DNA of 64,000 bases from Rebecca billardiae RCC1528 (lineage: Eukaryota; Haptophyta), in the NCBI GenBank assembly GCA_965240325.2, contig OZ251230.1:496001-560000 (forward strand), read 5' to 3'. Under the pieces are notes generated by a model. It had not been told where the DNA came from, searched no databases, and saw only the letters and a program-made list of their open reading frames with translations. How positions within the stretch are numbered: the first letter of the stretch is position 1; each line of letters opens with the position of its first letter. This document shows positions 32,876-43,720 of this stretch, one piece after another. The translations under genes were made by a program, and so were the position numbers.

Positions 32876-33643
32876 ATGTCCTCCTTCAACCACCAGGTCG
32901 CCTCGAGCGTGCGCCAGAAGAAGAAACAGGTGGGCTCATCGGTGCCGCTCACGGACGAGGAGATCGCGGATGGCGAGTTCCTCGAGGCTGTCGATCGTGG
33001 CGAGCACGAGACGGCGATTGGGATGCTCAAGAAGGGGCAGCAGATCAACGTTGCTGACGAGCGCGGCGAGACGCCAGTGCACAAGGCGACGCGCCGCGGC
33101 GACAAGGAGTTCGTCATGACGCTGCTCAAGCTGGGCGCGGTCGTGGACTACGCGGATGTTGATGGTGTGACGCCCATCATGATCGCCGTGCACTACGGCC
33201 GCGACGATCTCGTCGCCATCTTCATGCAGAAGGGAGTCAACCTGCTGGCAAAGACAAACGAGGGGATGACGCTGCTCCATGCCGCGGTCTACTCGGGGCA
33301 CGAAGCCACGGTGGCCACGCTGCTCCGCGTCGAGGAGGCCGGCGAGCTACTCGAGCAGAAGGACACGAACGGGCGCACGCCCCTGCAGGTCGCGAGCTTC
33401 CGCTCCTCCAAGACCGTGTGCGAGATGCTCGTGGAGGCAGGGGCCAACTACGCGACCAAAGACAAGCGCGGGAACACGTGCGCGACCCTCGCCGAGCGTA
33501 GTGGCCGGCGAAACTCCAAGGACTTCTTCGATCGCCTTGCTATCGACCGCATGGCCGCCGAGCGCGAGGCTGCAGCAGCAGCAAAGCCTGACGAGCAGGC
33601 CGAGGGCGCCGAGGGCGATGCAGCGCCTGAGGCCGATGGCTGA
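32876..33643 (+). CDS. Ankyrin-repeat protein
   Basis: A single exon of 255 residues. After a basic N-terminus (RQKKKQ) there are about six ankyrin repeats with the standard TPLH-like turns (ETPVHKATRRGDKEFV, VTPIMIAVHYGRDDLV, MTLLHAAVYSGHEATV, RTPLQVASFRSSKTV). A charged Ala/Glu-rich tail ends the protein. It most likely acts as a binding scaffold with an unknown partner. An in-frame reading continues upstream to 32765 without an ATG, and I start at MSSFNHQ. Confidence 0.85.
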   Translation: MSSFNHQVASSVRQKKKQVGSSVPLTDEEIADGEFLEAVDRGEHETAIGMLKKGQQINVADERGETPVHKATRRGDKEFVMTLLKLGAVVDYADVDGVTPIMIAVHYGRDDLVAIFMQKGVNLLAKTNEGMTLLHAAVYSGHEATVATLLRVEEAGELLEQKDTNGRTPLQVASFRSSKTVCEMLVEAGANYATKDKRGNTCATLAERSGRRNSKDFFDRLAIDRMAAEREAAAAAKPDEQAEGAEGDAAPEADG

Positions 33644-34941
<1,298 letters not shown>

Positions 34942-36909
34942 TCATTGATGGCGGAACGCGTGAGCTGCCGACGCCGGGGCCGCCCGCATCAGGTTCGGCC
35001 GGCTCGGCTGGCGGCGCGCCTTGTCCAGCGTCGACAGCGGGCGTCGGCACAGGCCATCGTACGGCGCGAGCGCCTCGGCGAGCCGGCGGGAGCGGCGAGC
35101 GCGCGAGCCGCCCCCTTCGGCCTCGTCAGCGCCGCCGCCCGGCACCGGACCGAGCGCGCGCAGGCTGCGGCCGACGAGCTGGTGCGACCTGCAGAAGCGG
35201 ACGCCGATGTCCACGCCCTTCGTCCGCGAGGACAGCTTGCCCACGAAGCCCGGGTCGAACGGCAGCGCGATCCGCTCGACGATCGCGTCGAGCGGCAGCT
35301 CGATGGTGGGCGGCCGGTGCGGCAGCGCCTGCGCGAGCTCGAGCGCCGTGTTGCACACGAGGGTGCTCGCCGCGTACGTGAGCGTGCGCGGCGGCGCGCC
35401 GGCGCGCTCGAGCCTGGCGTGCAGGAAGCGCACGTCGCCGAGCACCATCGGCCGCACGTGCGGCAGCGTGAGCGTGCTGTTCGGCGGGCGCATGTGCAGC
35501 GCGCCCTCGGAGACGCTCACGTTGCGCGAGTGGAAGAAGGGCAGCTGCACGAGCTCGACCGCGCCCGCCGAGCGCGAGAGCTCGGACCAGCCGAGCAGCT
35601 CGAAGAGGGGCAGGAGCAAGGGCTCGAGCTGGCGCACCGTGGTGCCCGGCGGCAGCACGTGCGGCACGCCGAGGTGCTCGGGCATCATGTGCATCATGCC
35701 GAAGCCGCACCACACCGGCACGGCAAAGGCAAAGGTCTGCGCGACGCCCACCTGCTCGCGGAAGCACGCCTGCGGCGACGCGCGCCGCGCCATCAGCCAC
35801 ATGTTGTACCGCATGACGAAGCCGTCGAGGTCGACGGCGGGCGGGTACGCCTCGGGCCGGAAGAGCGGGCGGCGTTCGCGCGTGCGCGCGTCGTACGAGC
35901 TGATCGAGCGGATGCCGAGGTCGTAGAACGTGACGAGGTCGTTGTGGCGCACGGCCGCCCAGCCGCGCTCCGACATCAGGTTGGGCAGCAGCCTGTCGCT
36001 CTCGAGCACGGTCTGGCCGATCGCGGCGAGGAGCGGGCGCAGGCCACGCAGCATCGTCGCGTTGTACGCGACGATGTGCTCCTCCGTCCACGCCGACGCG
36101 TCCACCAGCCACGGCTCGCCAGGCCGCAGGTAGCTCGGGCGGAAGCCGCGGTCGGCGCGCCGCCTCGCCCAGTCGCCCACGTCGAGCCCGTGCAGGAACG
36201 CGCCTTCGAGCGAGGTGGCGGAGGGGAGGGTCTCGACGATGAGCTGGGACATGAAGAAGAGCGGGGCGTGCGCGTGGTCGGTGAAGTTCTCGAGCACCCG
36301 GCGCAGGCAGCGCGTGCCCCAGCGCTTCATCTGCGGCGCGCTAAAAAGCTCCGCGCGCGAGCCAGCCGCCGTACGGCGCGCGGCCGAGTCGCGGAGGAAG
36401 TCGGCCACCATGCGCTCGGCCATCGCGGGGAACGGCAGGTGGTTCGGATGCCACGGCGGGAGCGGCTGGATGTCGCAGTTCGCCGTGAGGAGCACCTCCG
36501 GCATCGGCCGGCCGCTCGCCTCGAGGATGTCGAGCGCGCGCAGCCGCGCTGTGTACTCGCACGGGAGCTCGGAGAAGACGACCGCGTGCGCGCCGCGCGA
36601 GGTCGAGGCGACGACGCCATCGACAAGCTCGCGCAGGCGCCAGCGGCGCGTGAACTCGTCGTTGAACACGTAGAACGTCTCCCAGCGCGGGTCCAAGAAC
36701 CGCTCAAACGTGTGGCAGCCGACGATGAACTCGCGCTCGCCGACGACCACTGCAAAAGGCAGCCGCTCGCCCACGGGCTCCGCCGGCACGTTCGAGCGCA
36801 CCTCGAGCAGCGTGCCCGCACAGGCGCCGTCCTCGAGTGCCGCGTCGCCCGGTCGGGACGGCAACGCAAGCGCGACCGCGACGAGCGCGGCGCCCAGGAG
36901 CCGTCGCAT
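34942..36909 (-). CDS. Secreted or luminal protein of unknown function
   Basis: A single exon of 655 residues from ATG at 36909. It begins with a clear signal peptide (MRRLLGAALVAVALALPS) and contains several N-glycosylation sequons (NFT, NAT, NVS, NST). It has no further strong membrane helix, so it should be secreted or sit in the ER/Golgi lumen. The body is rich in aromatic and Pro residues (PPWHPNHLPFPAM, MWLMARRASPQACF), in a way that recalls carbohydrate-active or Golgi glycosyltransferase-like proteins. No catalytic motif I know is present, so I assign no function. The C-terminal ~60 residues are Arg-rich and low complexity. Confidence 0.65.
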   Translation of the reverse strand: MRRLLGAALVAVALALPSRPGDAALEDGACAGTLLEVRSNVPAEPVGERLPFAVVVGEREFIVGCHTFERFLDPRWETFYVFNDEFTRRWRLRELVDGVVASTSRGAHAVVFSELPCEYTARLRALDILEASGRPMPEVLLTANCDIQPLPPWHPNHLPFPAMAERMVADFLRDSAARRTAAGSRAELFSAPQMKRWGTRCLRRVLENFTDHAHAPLFFMSQLIVETLPSATSLEGAFLHGLDVGDWARRRADRGFRPSYLRPGEPWLVDASAWTEEHIVAYNATMLRGLRPLLAAIGQTVLESDRLLPNLMSERGWAAVRHNDLVTFYDLGIRSISSYDARTRERRPLFRPEAYPPAVDLDGFVMRYNMWLMARRASPQACFREQVGVAQTFAFAVPVWCGFGMMHMMPEHLGVPHVLPPGTTVRQLEPLLLPLFELLGWSELSRSAGAVELVQLPFFHSRNVSVSEGALHMRPPNSTLTLPHVRPMVLGDVRFLHARLERAGAPPRTLTYAASTLVCNTALELAQALPHRPPTIELPLDAIVERIALPFDPGFVGKLSSRTKGVDIGVRFCRSHQLVGRSLRALGPVPGGGADEAEGGGSRARRSRRLAEALAPYDGLCRRPLSTLDKARRQPSRPNLMRAAPASAAHAFRHQ

Positions 36910-37123
36910 CTGGCTGTGCCGCAGTGCCGCGCGACTCGGGAGCGCTCTTCTGACGGCGATGGCGGCGCCAAGTCGCCAACCGCCGAGGGAGACTGGGGCG
37001 CTTGTTCACCGTGCTGGGTGAGAGGACTATGCCGATGATACAGTACACGTTCGCAATATTGTACATTGAACAGTACAGTACGTATTACAGTAGGAAGAGG
37101 ATGAAACTTTCAACTTGCGACGC

Positions 37124-39067
37124 TCACGGCGAGAAGAGGCGAAGGGTCTTCGTGACGCGGCCGGCGCACGCAGCACACCGCAGAGAGCGCTCCGCAGGCG
37201 CACGCCGCTGCCAGCACGCGTCGCAATAGCTCGCATGCAGGCACGGCAGCACGACGTGCTCAGGCGGCGCGCAGCCGCATGCCGTGCACACGCGCGCGAG
37301 CCGCTCGACGCACGCGCGGACGTCCCGGCCTGCAGCGGCGAACCCCTGTGCGCGCGCGATGCGCTCCTCGCGCCGGCGTGCTGCCTCGAACGCGTGCGCC
37401 TCACGCCAGCGCGTCGCCACGCCGGCAAGGTGGCGTGTGCGCGCGCCCAGCTGCCCCACGCTCACCGGCCGGTGTGCGCCCAGCGGGTGGCGCATCAGCT
37501 GCTCGATCACCGGTTCGGCGATCGCCCGGAACCAGCCGCGCAGCACCAGCACGTTCCGCTTGAGCTCGGGCGCAGACAGACGCTCGGGCTGAGCCCCGCC
37601 GGCACCGCCGCGCGCGGGCACCGCGCCGCAGATGTAGGCACGCACGGCGTCGCCACACACGTGCACGGCACCAAGCCGGACTTCTTTGACGCCGCCGCCG
37701 AGCGAACGCGCGTCGCCGTAGACGGGCGGGAGCCGGCCGGTGCGTGCGCCACGCGCCGTGGCTGGCGTCTTGACGGAGTCGATGAGTGCGAGCACGTCCT
37801 TCACCAGCCGAGCGCGCGAGTTCTCCGACCCCGCGTGCAGCGTGCGCCACGCCTCCTGCACGCGCGCCACCGCGGCCCTCGCCGCCGCGTCGCGCGCCGG
37901 GCCGCCACGCGGCACCGGCACGGGCGCACTGTCGAGCAGTGCGGAGCCCAGCTCCGCACTCGGAGGCTCCCAAAGCCCTGCGCCGCACTTGCGAGCCTCG
38001 CGCAGCCTGCGCTTGTCGCGCAGGCCGCGCTTCAGCGCCGGGCCTGCCCGGACGGGCGCGTCGGTGCGCAGGCGCCTCGGCACAAAATCGTCGAGCCGGG
38101 AAAACAGCTCAGAGCCGCGCCGCGCGCGCGGGGCACGTGGGACGATCGCGGGCGGAACGGGCCAGGGCGGTGGGTTCAGCGGCCGACGATGCTGGGCCGG
38201 CTCCGGCCGCCACGGCGAGAGCAGGCTCGGGTGCCTCGGTCGCTCCGGCTCCCGCTCCGACGGCGCGCACATGGGCGGGAAGAAGGCGAAGCTGTCGTCC
38301 AACACCACGCCGCCGCCGGCCGCGGAGGCGGCGCACACGGCCAGGCGGTGTCCGAGCAGGTTGTGCGCGCCGAGCACGATCTTGCGGCACCAGATGCAGC
38401 CGTTGTCGGGGATCCGAGCCGCACAGCTTGCGCACGCCGCCACGTGGCCGCACGGCTCCATCACTACCGTCGCCAGCCGCTCGGCGCAGAGCGCGCACGG
38501 GCCAAAGCGGCCGCTGGCGCGCACGCGGCCACCGAGCGCCGCGAGCGCAGCGCGCACGCCCGGCGGCGCGCTGGACTCGCGGCTCCACGAGATGGAGCTC
38601 GAAGAGTTGATCGCGTCGAGCTCACCGGCCCAGAGCTCGCGCGCGATCGCCGCGTCGCTCGCGCACTGCGCGGGCTCGCGCAACTCGCCATCGCCCACCG
38701 GCGCGCACGTGTCCTGCGCCCCCTCGGCCTCCGCGTCGATCACGAGCCACTCGGCATCGTCCGTCGCAATCGTCGAGCGCAGATCGGTGTCACTGATCAC
38801 GCTCCACGACCCCGGCTCACTTTGTGCCTCAGCATCTCTCGCCGTGTCACTTCGTGCCTCAGCGTCTCTCGCCGTGGCGGGCGGACACGCGCACGGCAGC
38901 CACGCCTCCTCGGCAATCTCCTCGCGCACGTCCTCGCGCACGAGGTCGAAGAGGTCCGCGTCGAGCGTGGCGTCGGCGAGGGCCGTAGCGCGAGTCTTGC
39001 GGCGGCGCTTCGCGGCGAACCCCGGCGTCTCGCAGCCCATGTCGTACACGTGGCGCCGACGGAACAT
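37124..39067 (-). CDS. Protein with two RING-type zinc fingers
   Basis: A single exon of 647 residues. The first C3HC4 finger is near residues 190-235 (CALCAERLATVVMEPCGH, CASCAARI, CIWCRK). The second is at the very C-terminus (CTACGC, VVLPCLHASYCDAC, CAACAGRV), the position usual for IAP-type RING-HC ligases. Between them lies ~350 residues of mostly basic, Pro/Arg-rich sequence, with one more ordered stretch before the second RING. It is likely an E3 ubiquitin ligase. Two widely spaced RINGs in one chain are uncommon. It starts 295 bp from the divergent membrane-protein gene. Confidence 0.75.
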   Translation of the reverse strand: MFRRRHVYDMGCETPGFAAKRRRKTRATALADATLDADLFDLVREDVREEIAEEAWLPCACPPATARDAEARSDTARDAEAQSEPGSWSVISDTDLRSTIATDDAEWLVIDAEAEGAQDTCAPVGDGELREPAQCASDAAIARELWAGELDAINSSSSISWSRESSAPPGVRAALAALGGRVRASGRFGPCALCAERLATVVMEPCGHVAACASCAARIPDNGCIWCRKIVLGAHNLLGHRLAVCAASAAGGGVVLDDSFAFFPPMCAPSEREPERPRHPSLLSPWRPEPAQHRRPLNPPPWPVPPAIVPRAPRARRGSELFSRLDDFVPRRLRTDAPVRAGPALKRGLRDKRRLREARKCGAGLWEPPSAELGSALLDSAPVPVPRGGPARDAAARAAVARVQEAWRTLHAGSENSRARLVKDVLALIDSVKTPATARGARTGRLPPVYGDARSLGGGVKEVRLGAVHVCGDAVRAYICGAVPARGGAGGAQPERLSAPELKRNVLVLRGWFRAIAEPVIEQLMRHPLGAHRPVSVGQLGARTRHLAGVATRWREAHAFEAARRREERIARAQGFAAAGRDVRACVERLARVCTACGCAPPEHVVLPCLHASYCDACWQRRAPAERSLRCAACAGRVTKTLRLFSP

Positions 39068-39362
39068 GGTGAGCGTCCAGCAACGCGACGTGCGCGCACC
39101 GGCCGGTCTTGGCGCCAGGGACGAGTCCCACGCAGCCGGAATTGGGCCGACGGATGCTCCTCCCGACTCCGCTGCCGAGGCTGACCGTTGGGCATCGCGT
39201 CCGGGCCGGGCCGGGGGGGGACGAGGCTTGGCGCAGCGCGCGCGCAGCGCGAGCCGTGCGCGAGCGCGCGGCGGCGACCTCGCGGCTGCCGGTGCGGTGC
39301 TTTTTTGAGTCGGCGGCTTGGAGGGCTGGCTGCCTGGCTCAGCAGCTTGCTGGCGCGCCGGG

Positions 39363-41168
39363 ATGCCGCGCGAACGCGACTACCTCGCGACCTACGTGCG
39401 GACCGTGTGGCTGGCGCACCACGTGGCGCAGTGGAGCGCGCCGCTCCACGCGCACGCCGAGGCCGAGGCGTGGTTTCTGCCGCTCGTCCTCCTCACCGCG
39501 TGCGCGCCGTCGACGCGGCTCGTGCTGCTGACCGTGTCGGCGCATGTCGTGCTCCGGCTGGCGCGGGCGCCATTCGTGTGGGAGTCTGACATATGGGCGT
39601 GCTTCCTGGACATGTCCTTCATCTTCTCCGCCCTGCGCGCCCTCGCGCGCGCGCGTGCGCGCTCCTCCAAGCGCTTCCCGCGGCTGAGTGTCGCGGAGCG
39701 CAACACGCTGATGCTCGACTGCGCGGGGATGGTGCAGCTGCAGCTGGCGATCTTCTACGCGGCCTCCGCCTTCTGGAAGCTGAACACGGCGTTTCTCGAT
39801 GTGCGCACGAGCTGCGCGCCCATCTTCACCGCGCAGCTGCTCTCGCGCGCGCGCGCGCTCGCGCCCGCCGCTCTCGACGGCGTGCTCGCAGCCGCCGAGC
39901 CCGGGATGCGCGCGCTCGTGGCGTCGTCGCCGCACTCGACGGTGCTGGTGGAGCTGGCGATCCCGGCGCTACTCCTCGTGGGCTTCCGCCGCCCCGCCGC
40001 CCGGCGCGCCGCCATCCAGCTCGCCCTCGCCTTCCACCTGCTCGTCGCGCTCACGCCTCCGCCCAACAGCGCCACCGACTTCTCCGTGCTCGCGGCGAAG
40101 TACTTGTTCTTCGCGTGCGCCGAGTCGGCGACGGTGGTGCGCGCCGAGGCGGGCGAGGCGCTCGAGTGGGCGCACCGCACGCGCGGCGCGCCGCTCCGCG
40201 CCGCCGCCGCGCTCGCCTTCGTCGCGGCGGCGCTCGCGGCGGGCATTCGGCGCGCGGAGGCGCTCGGCGGCGTCGGCGCGGACTCGACTGACGGCATGAG
40301 CGCGCGCAGCCTGCGCGAGCTCGTGGGCGGCGTGCTCGGCGGCTCGGTGGACTGGTGCGTGCCGATCTTCGCGGCGCAGCTGCTGCTGCTCTGGCCCGCC
40401 GCCGCGCGCGTGAGCGACCACGCCCACCCGTGCCCGCAGCTCGTGCCGCGCGCGACCAAGGGCGTGCAGCTGCTGCTCGCGTGCGCGTACGCGTTCGGCC
40501 TGCCCGCCCTCGGGCTGCAGGACGGGATGGCCACCAACATGTTCTCCAACCTCAAGGTGCACGGCGGCTCGAACCACCTGCTCGTGCCCACCGGGCTGCT
40601 CCTCGACGAGCGCGACGGCGGCGGGCCGCTCGGCGGCGGCATCGTGCGCGTGCTCGGCACGACCTCGCCGCTCCTCGCGACGCTCTTCCCGGCCGAGCAC
40701 TCCAGCACGATCGACGAGGGCGCGCGCGCGCTGCTGCACGCGGTCGGCCACTCGGGGCGCGAGTGGTTCCCAAAGCTCGGGCTGGTGCTCGGCGAGGCGG
40801 GGTACCCGCCCACGCCCGCCCCGCCCGCCGACGAGCAGACCCCGTACACCGTGCCCGCCGTCGAGCTGCGCCGCATGATCGCGCTCGCGCGCGCGCACGA
40901 GGCTCGGTTCTCGATCGAGTACACGCGGCTGCCCGGCACGCGCGGCGACGAGCGGTGGCGCGCGACGGCGGGCGGCGCGGTGGTGCGGTACTACGAGGAC
41001 GTGGAGAAGGGGTTCGTCTCGTGCCTCGTCACGGGCCGCGGGCTGTGCGAGCCCGACGAGGTCGCGCTGCAGCCCGCGCCCCCCGCGTGGGCGCGCAAGC
41101 TGCTGCTCTTCTCGCCGCACCCGATCATCGACGACGGCGCGTGGGGCGAGGTGCACTGCTTCGGCTGA
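39363..41168 (+). CDS. Multi-pass membrane protein, HTTM-like
   Basis: A single exon of 601 residues from ATG at 39363. At least seven hydrophobic segments are visible (including LVLLTVSAHVVLRLA, VELAIPALLLVGF, IQLALAFHLLVALT and VPIFAAQLLLLWP). The segment YAASAFWKLNTAFL followed by SCAP, with AFHLLVALTPPPNSATDFS, resembles the HTTM (horizontally transferred TM) domain of vitamin-K-dependent gamma-carboxylase-like proteins. The C-terminal ~200 residues are soluble. I place it in that broad family with caution. No carboxylase-specific residues could be checked, so the reaction is unknown. Confidence 0.6.
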   Translation: MPRERDYLATYVRTVWLAHHVAQWSAPLHAHAEAEAWFLPLVLLTACAPSTRLVLLTVSAHVVLRLARAPFVWESDIWACFLDMSFIFSALRALARARARSSKRFPRLSVAERNTLMLDCAGMVQLQLAIFYAASAFWKLNTAFLDVRTSCAPIFTAQLLSRARALAPAALDGVLAAAEPGMRALVASSPHSTVLVELAIPALLLVGFRRPAARRAAIQLALAFHLLVALTPPPNSATDFSVLAAKYLFFACAESATVVRAEAGEALEWAHRTRGAPLRAAAALAFVAAALAAGIRRAEALGGVGADSTDGMSARSLRELVGGVLGGSVDWCVPIFAAQLLLLWPAAARVSDHAHPCPQLVPRATKGVQLLLACAYAFGLPALGLQDGMATNMFSNLKVHGGSNHLLVPTGLLLDERDGGGPLGGGIVRVLGTTSPLLATLFPAEHSSTIDEGARALLHAVGHSGREWFPKLGLVLGEAGYPPTPAPPADEQTPYTVPAVELRRMIALARAHEARFSIEYTRLPGTRGDERWRATAGGAVVRYYEDVEKGFVSCLVTGRGLCEPDEVALQPAPPAWARKLLLFSPHPIIDDGAWGEVHCFG

Positions 41169-42000
41169 GGCTACAGCGGCGCGGGAACTAGCAGGTAGGA
41201 TAGGGGGGTGCTGCGAGCGCGGCCGGCTGAGCGCGCCGTATCGCGGGCGCGCTTCGCGGCGGGCGTGCGCCCCCACCGCCGCGTGGACGGGCGGCACGGC
41301 GGTCGGTGCTGCCCGAGCTGGCCGGCGCTCGGGCGCGGTTCGAGTGAGCGCGCGCGCAACTGCGCCGTCCGCGCTGGCACCGCGGAGCACCTTGGGGGCG
41401 CATTGGTCAGCCGACGGCCCAGCCGATCAAGGGGATCGAGCAAGAGGATCGAGCAAGAGCATCGGCGGGCCTCTTGTGCTCAAGGGCTGAAGCGCGGGCC
41501 GCGACTTCGTCCGCCATATCTTTCCGCTCGCGCGCTCTGCGATGCAGCCGATGAGGCATGAGCCGCTCGTCTCGCCGGCCAGGCGCGTTACCGCGTAGCG
41601 GCCCGGCGGGCGCCGGGGCGCGCACTTTTTCCCTCGGCGAAATCATGTGTACCGTCCGGCCAGTCAAATTGATGAGCGATGAATACAGCCTCTAATTCGA
41701 CTGCGCAATTCACGCCGACACCGGACACGCCACGGGTATGGACCCGAGTTTCTGCTACCCATATTACCTTCATAGGGGAAATGTTTTCTATAGGGATTTT
41801 TGGCCCTGTCGGCCGTAGCGATGGTAACACCCCGGTCACCCGCCCGCGCAGGCACGCGAGGGACTGCGGCTCGACAGCGCGCGCGTCAGGCGCGCGCGCG
41901 CGGCGGCGGCCGCGCGGCGGCGCGCCGCATCGCCGCCGTGACGCCGTCGGCGTCCTGAGTCAGCGGCGTGGTCGGTCCGCGGCGGCACTCCTGGGCCGGC
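41169..42000. other. Intergenic flank of the repeat array, with an A+T-richer insert
   Basis: No established gene. Positions ~41640-41830 are distinctly lower in GC. Frames of about 80 codons are open on both strands there, the minus-strand one using AT-ending codons unlike nearby genes. This may be a fragment of foreign origin. Confidence 0.4.
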
Positions 42001-42002
42001 GG

Positions 42003-43195
42003 GCCCGGGCCTCGCGGCCCGGGAGGAGGCCCCCTGTAACAGCTGTAACACCGTAACACGTAACAAGTCCGGCTCGTCCCGGAGTCCGGGGCTGCCGGCG
42101 GGCCGGCCGCGCCGGGCCCGGGAGGAGGCCCCCTGTAACAGCTGTAACACCGTAACACGTAACAAGTCCGGCGCGTCCGGGTCCGGGGCTGCCGGCGGGC
42201 CCGGGCCTCGCGGCCCGGGAGGAGGCCCCCTGTAACAGCTGTAACACCTGTAACACGTAACAAGTCCGGCTCGTCCCGGAGTCCGGGGCTGCCGGCGGGC
42301 CGGCCGCGCCGGGCCCGGGAGGAGGCCCCCTGTAACAGCTGTAACACCGTAACACGTAACAAGTCCGGCGCGTCCGGGTCCGGGGCTGCCGGCGGGCCCG
42401 GGCCTCGCGGCCCGGGAGGAGGCCCCCTGTAACAGCTGTAACACCTGTAACACGTAACAAGTCCGGCTCGTCCCGGAGTCCGGGGCTGCCGGCGGGCCGG
42501 CCGCGCCGGGCCCGGGAGGAGGCCCCCCGTGTAACAGCTGTAACACCTGTAACACGTAACAAGTCCGGCGCGTCCGGGTCCGGGGCTGCCGGCGGGCCCG
42601 GGCCTCGCGGCCCGGGAGGAGGCCCCCTGTAACAGCTGTAACACCTGTAACACGTAACAAGTCCGGCTCGTCCCGGAGTCCGGGGCTGCCGGCGGGCCGG
42701 CCGCGCCGGGCCCGGGAGGAGGCCCCCTGTAACAGCTGTAACACCTGTAACACGTAACAAGTCCGGCGCGTCCGGGTCCGGGGCTGCCGGCGGGCCCGGG
42801 CCTCGCGGCCCGGGAGGAGGCCCCCTGTAACAGCTGTAACACCGTAACACGTAACAAGTCCGGCTCGTCCGAGTCCGGGGCTGCCGGCGGGCCCGGGCCG
42901 CGCTGGCCGGGCCTGCCGCGGGAGGAGGCCCCCTGTAACAGACAGCTGTAACACCGTAACACGACGTAACAAGTCCGGCGCGGCGAGTCCGGGAGCCGGC
43001 CGGGCCGGGGCCGGGGCGGGCGGGCCGCCGGGCCCGGGAGGAGGCCCCCTGTAACAGCTGTAACACCGTAACACGTAACAAGTCCGGCGCGGCGAGTCCG
43101 GGAGCCGACCGGTCCAGGTCCGGGGCGGGCGGGCCGCCGGGCCCGGGAGGAGGCCCCCTGTTACAGCTGTAACACCGTAACACGTAACACAATGG
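42003..43195 (+). repeat. Tandem array of ~100-bp units with GTAACA iterons
   Basis: Twelve units can be counted by their shared GGAGGAGGCCCCCTG followed by four spaced GTAACA motifs (unit anchors near 42031, 42130, 42229, 42328, 42425, 42527, 42627, 42725, 42823, 42930, 43047 and 43157). The first nine are ~98-102 bp apart and alternate between two sequence types, making a ~198-bp higher-order repeat. The last three are 107-117 bp apart and match the two units at 45230-45370 in reverse. All frames read through the array, but none is a gene. Confidence 0.9.
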
Positions 43196-43461
43196 CGCCG
43201 CTCGGCCATGGCCCGTCGTCGGCCCGGTGAAAAAATGGCGGCGGGGCGCGCGGCGCGCAGCGTCGCGCTCGGTGCGCTCGGCGGGGCTCGAGGAACGCCC
43301 GCGGACGGGCGAGCGCGCACGGGCGCGAGCACGAGTCGCGTCGCCCGCGCCCCTCCCCGAGCGACCTGCCGCCGCGTCTCGCGACGATGGCGGTGTGGAC
43401 GCTCGTCCGTGGCCGCGTGAAAAAATGGCGGCGGGGCGCGCGGCGCGCAGCGTCGCGCTCG
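43033..43461 (+). repeat. Inverted repeat, left arm
   Basis: About 430 bp, the reverse complement of 44938-45370 with only scattered differences (visually above 95% identical). It includes the last two iteron units and a block around TGAAAAAATGGCGG. Part of it (about 43224-43330) is repeated directly at about 43419-43528. Confidence 0.9.
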
Positions 43462-43720
43462 GTGCGCTCGGCGGGGCTCGAGGAGCGCACGCGGACGGGC
43501 GAGCGCGCACGGGCGCGAGCACCGCGGCGGTTCGCGTGGCGTCGCGCTGCACCGACCCCGGCGCGAGCGCCGAGTCCTTGTTTGCACGCCGCCTCGTTTG
43601 CCGAGCCCGTCGGCCGACGGCGCGAGGTGGGCGCGGCGGCGGCGGCGGCGGCGGCGGGGCGGCGGCGGCGGCGACGGCGGCGGCGTGCGGGCGCATGCGC
43701 GCTGCACGGCCGCCGCGTCG

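Noticed and set aside
42003-43195. CRISPR-like array
   Set aside because: The units are tandem copies without unique spacers, and no cas genes exist. The genome is eukaryotic.
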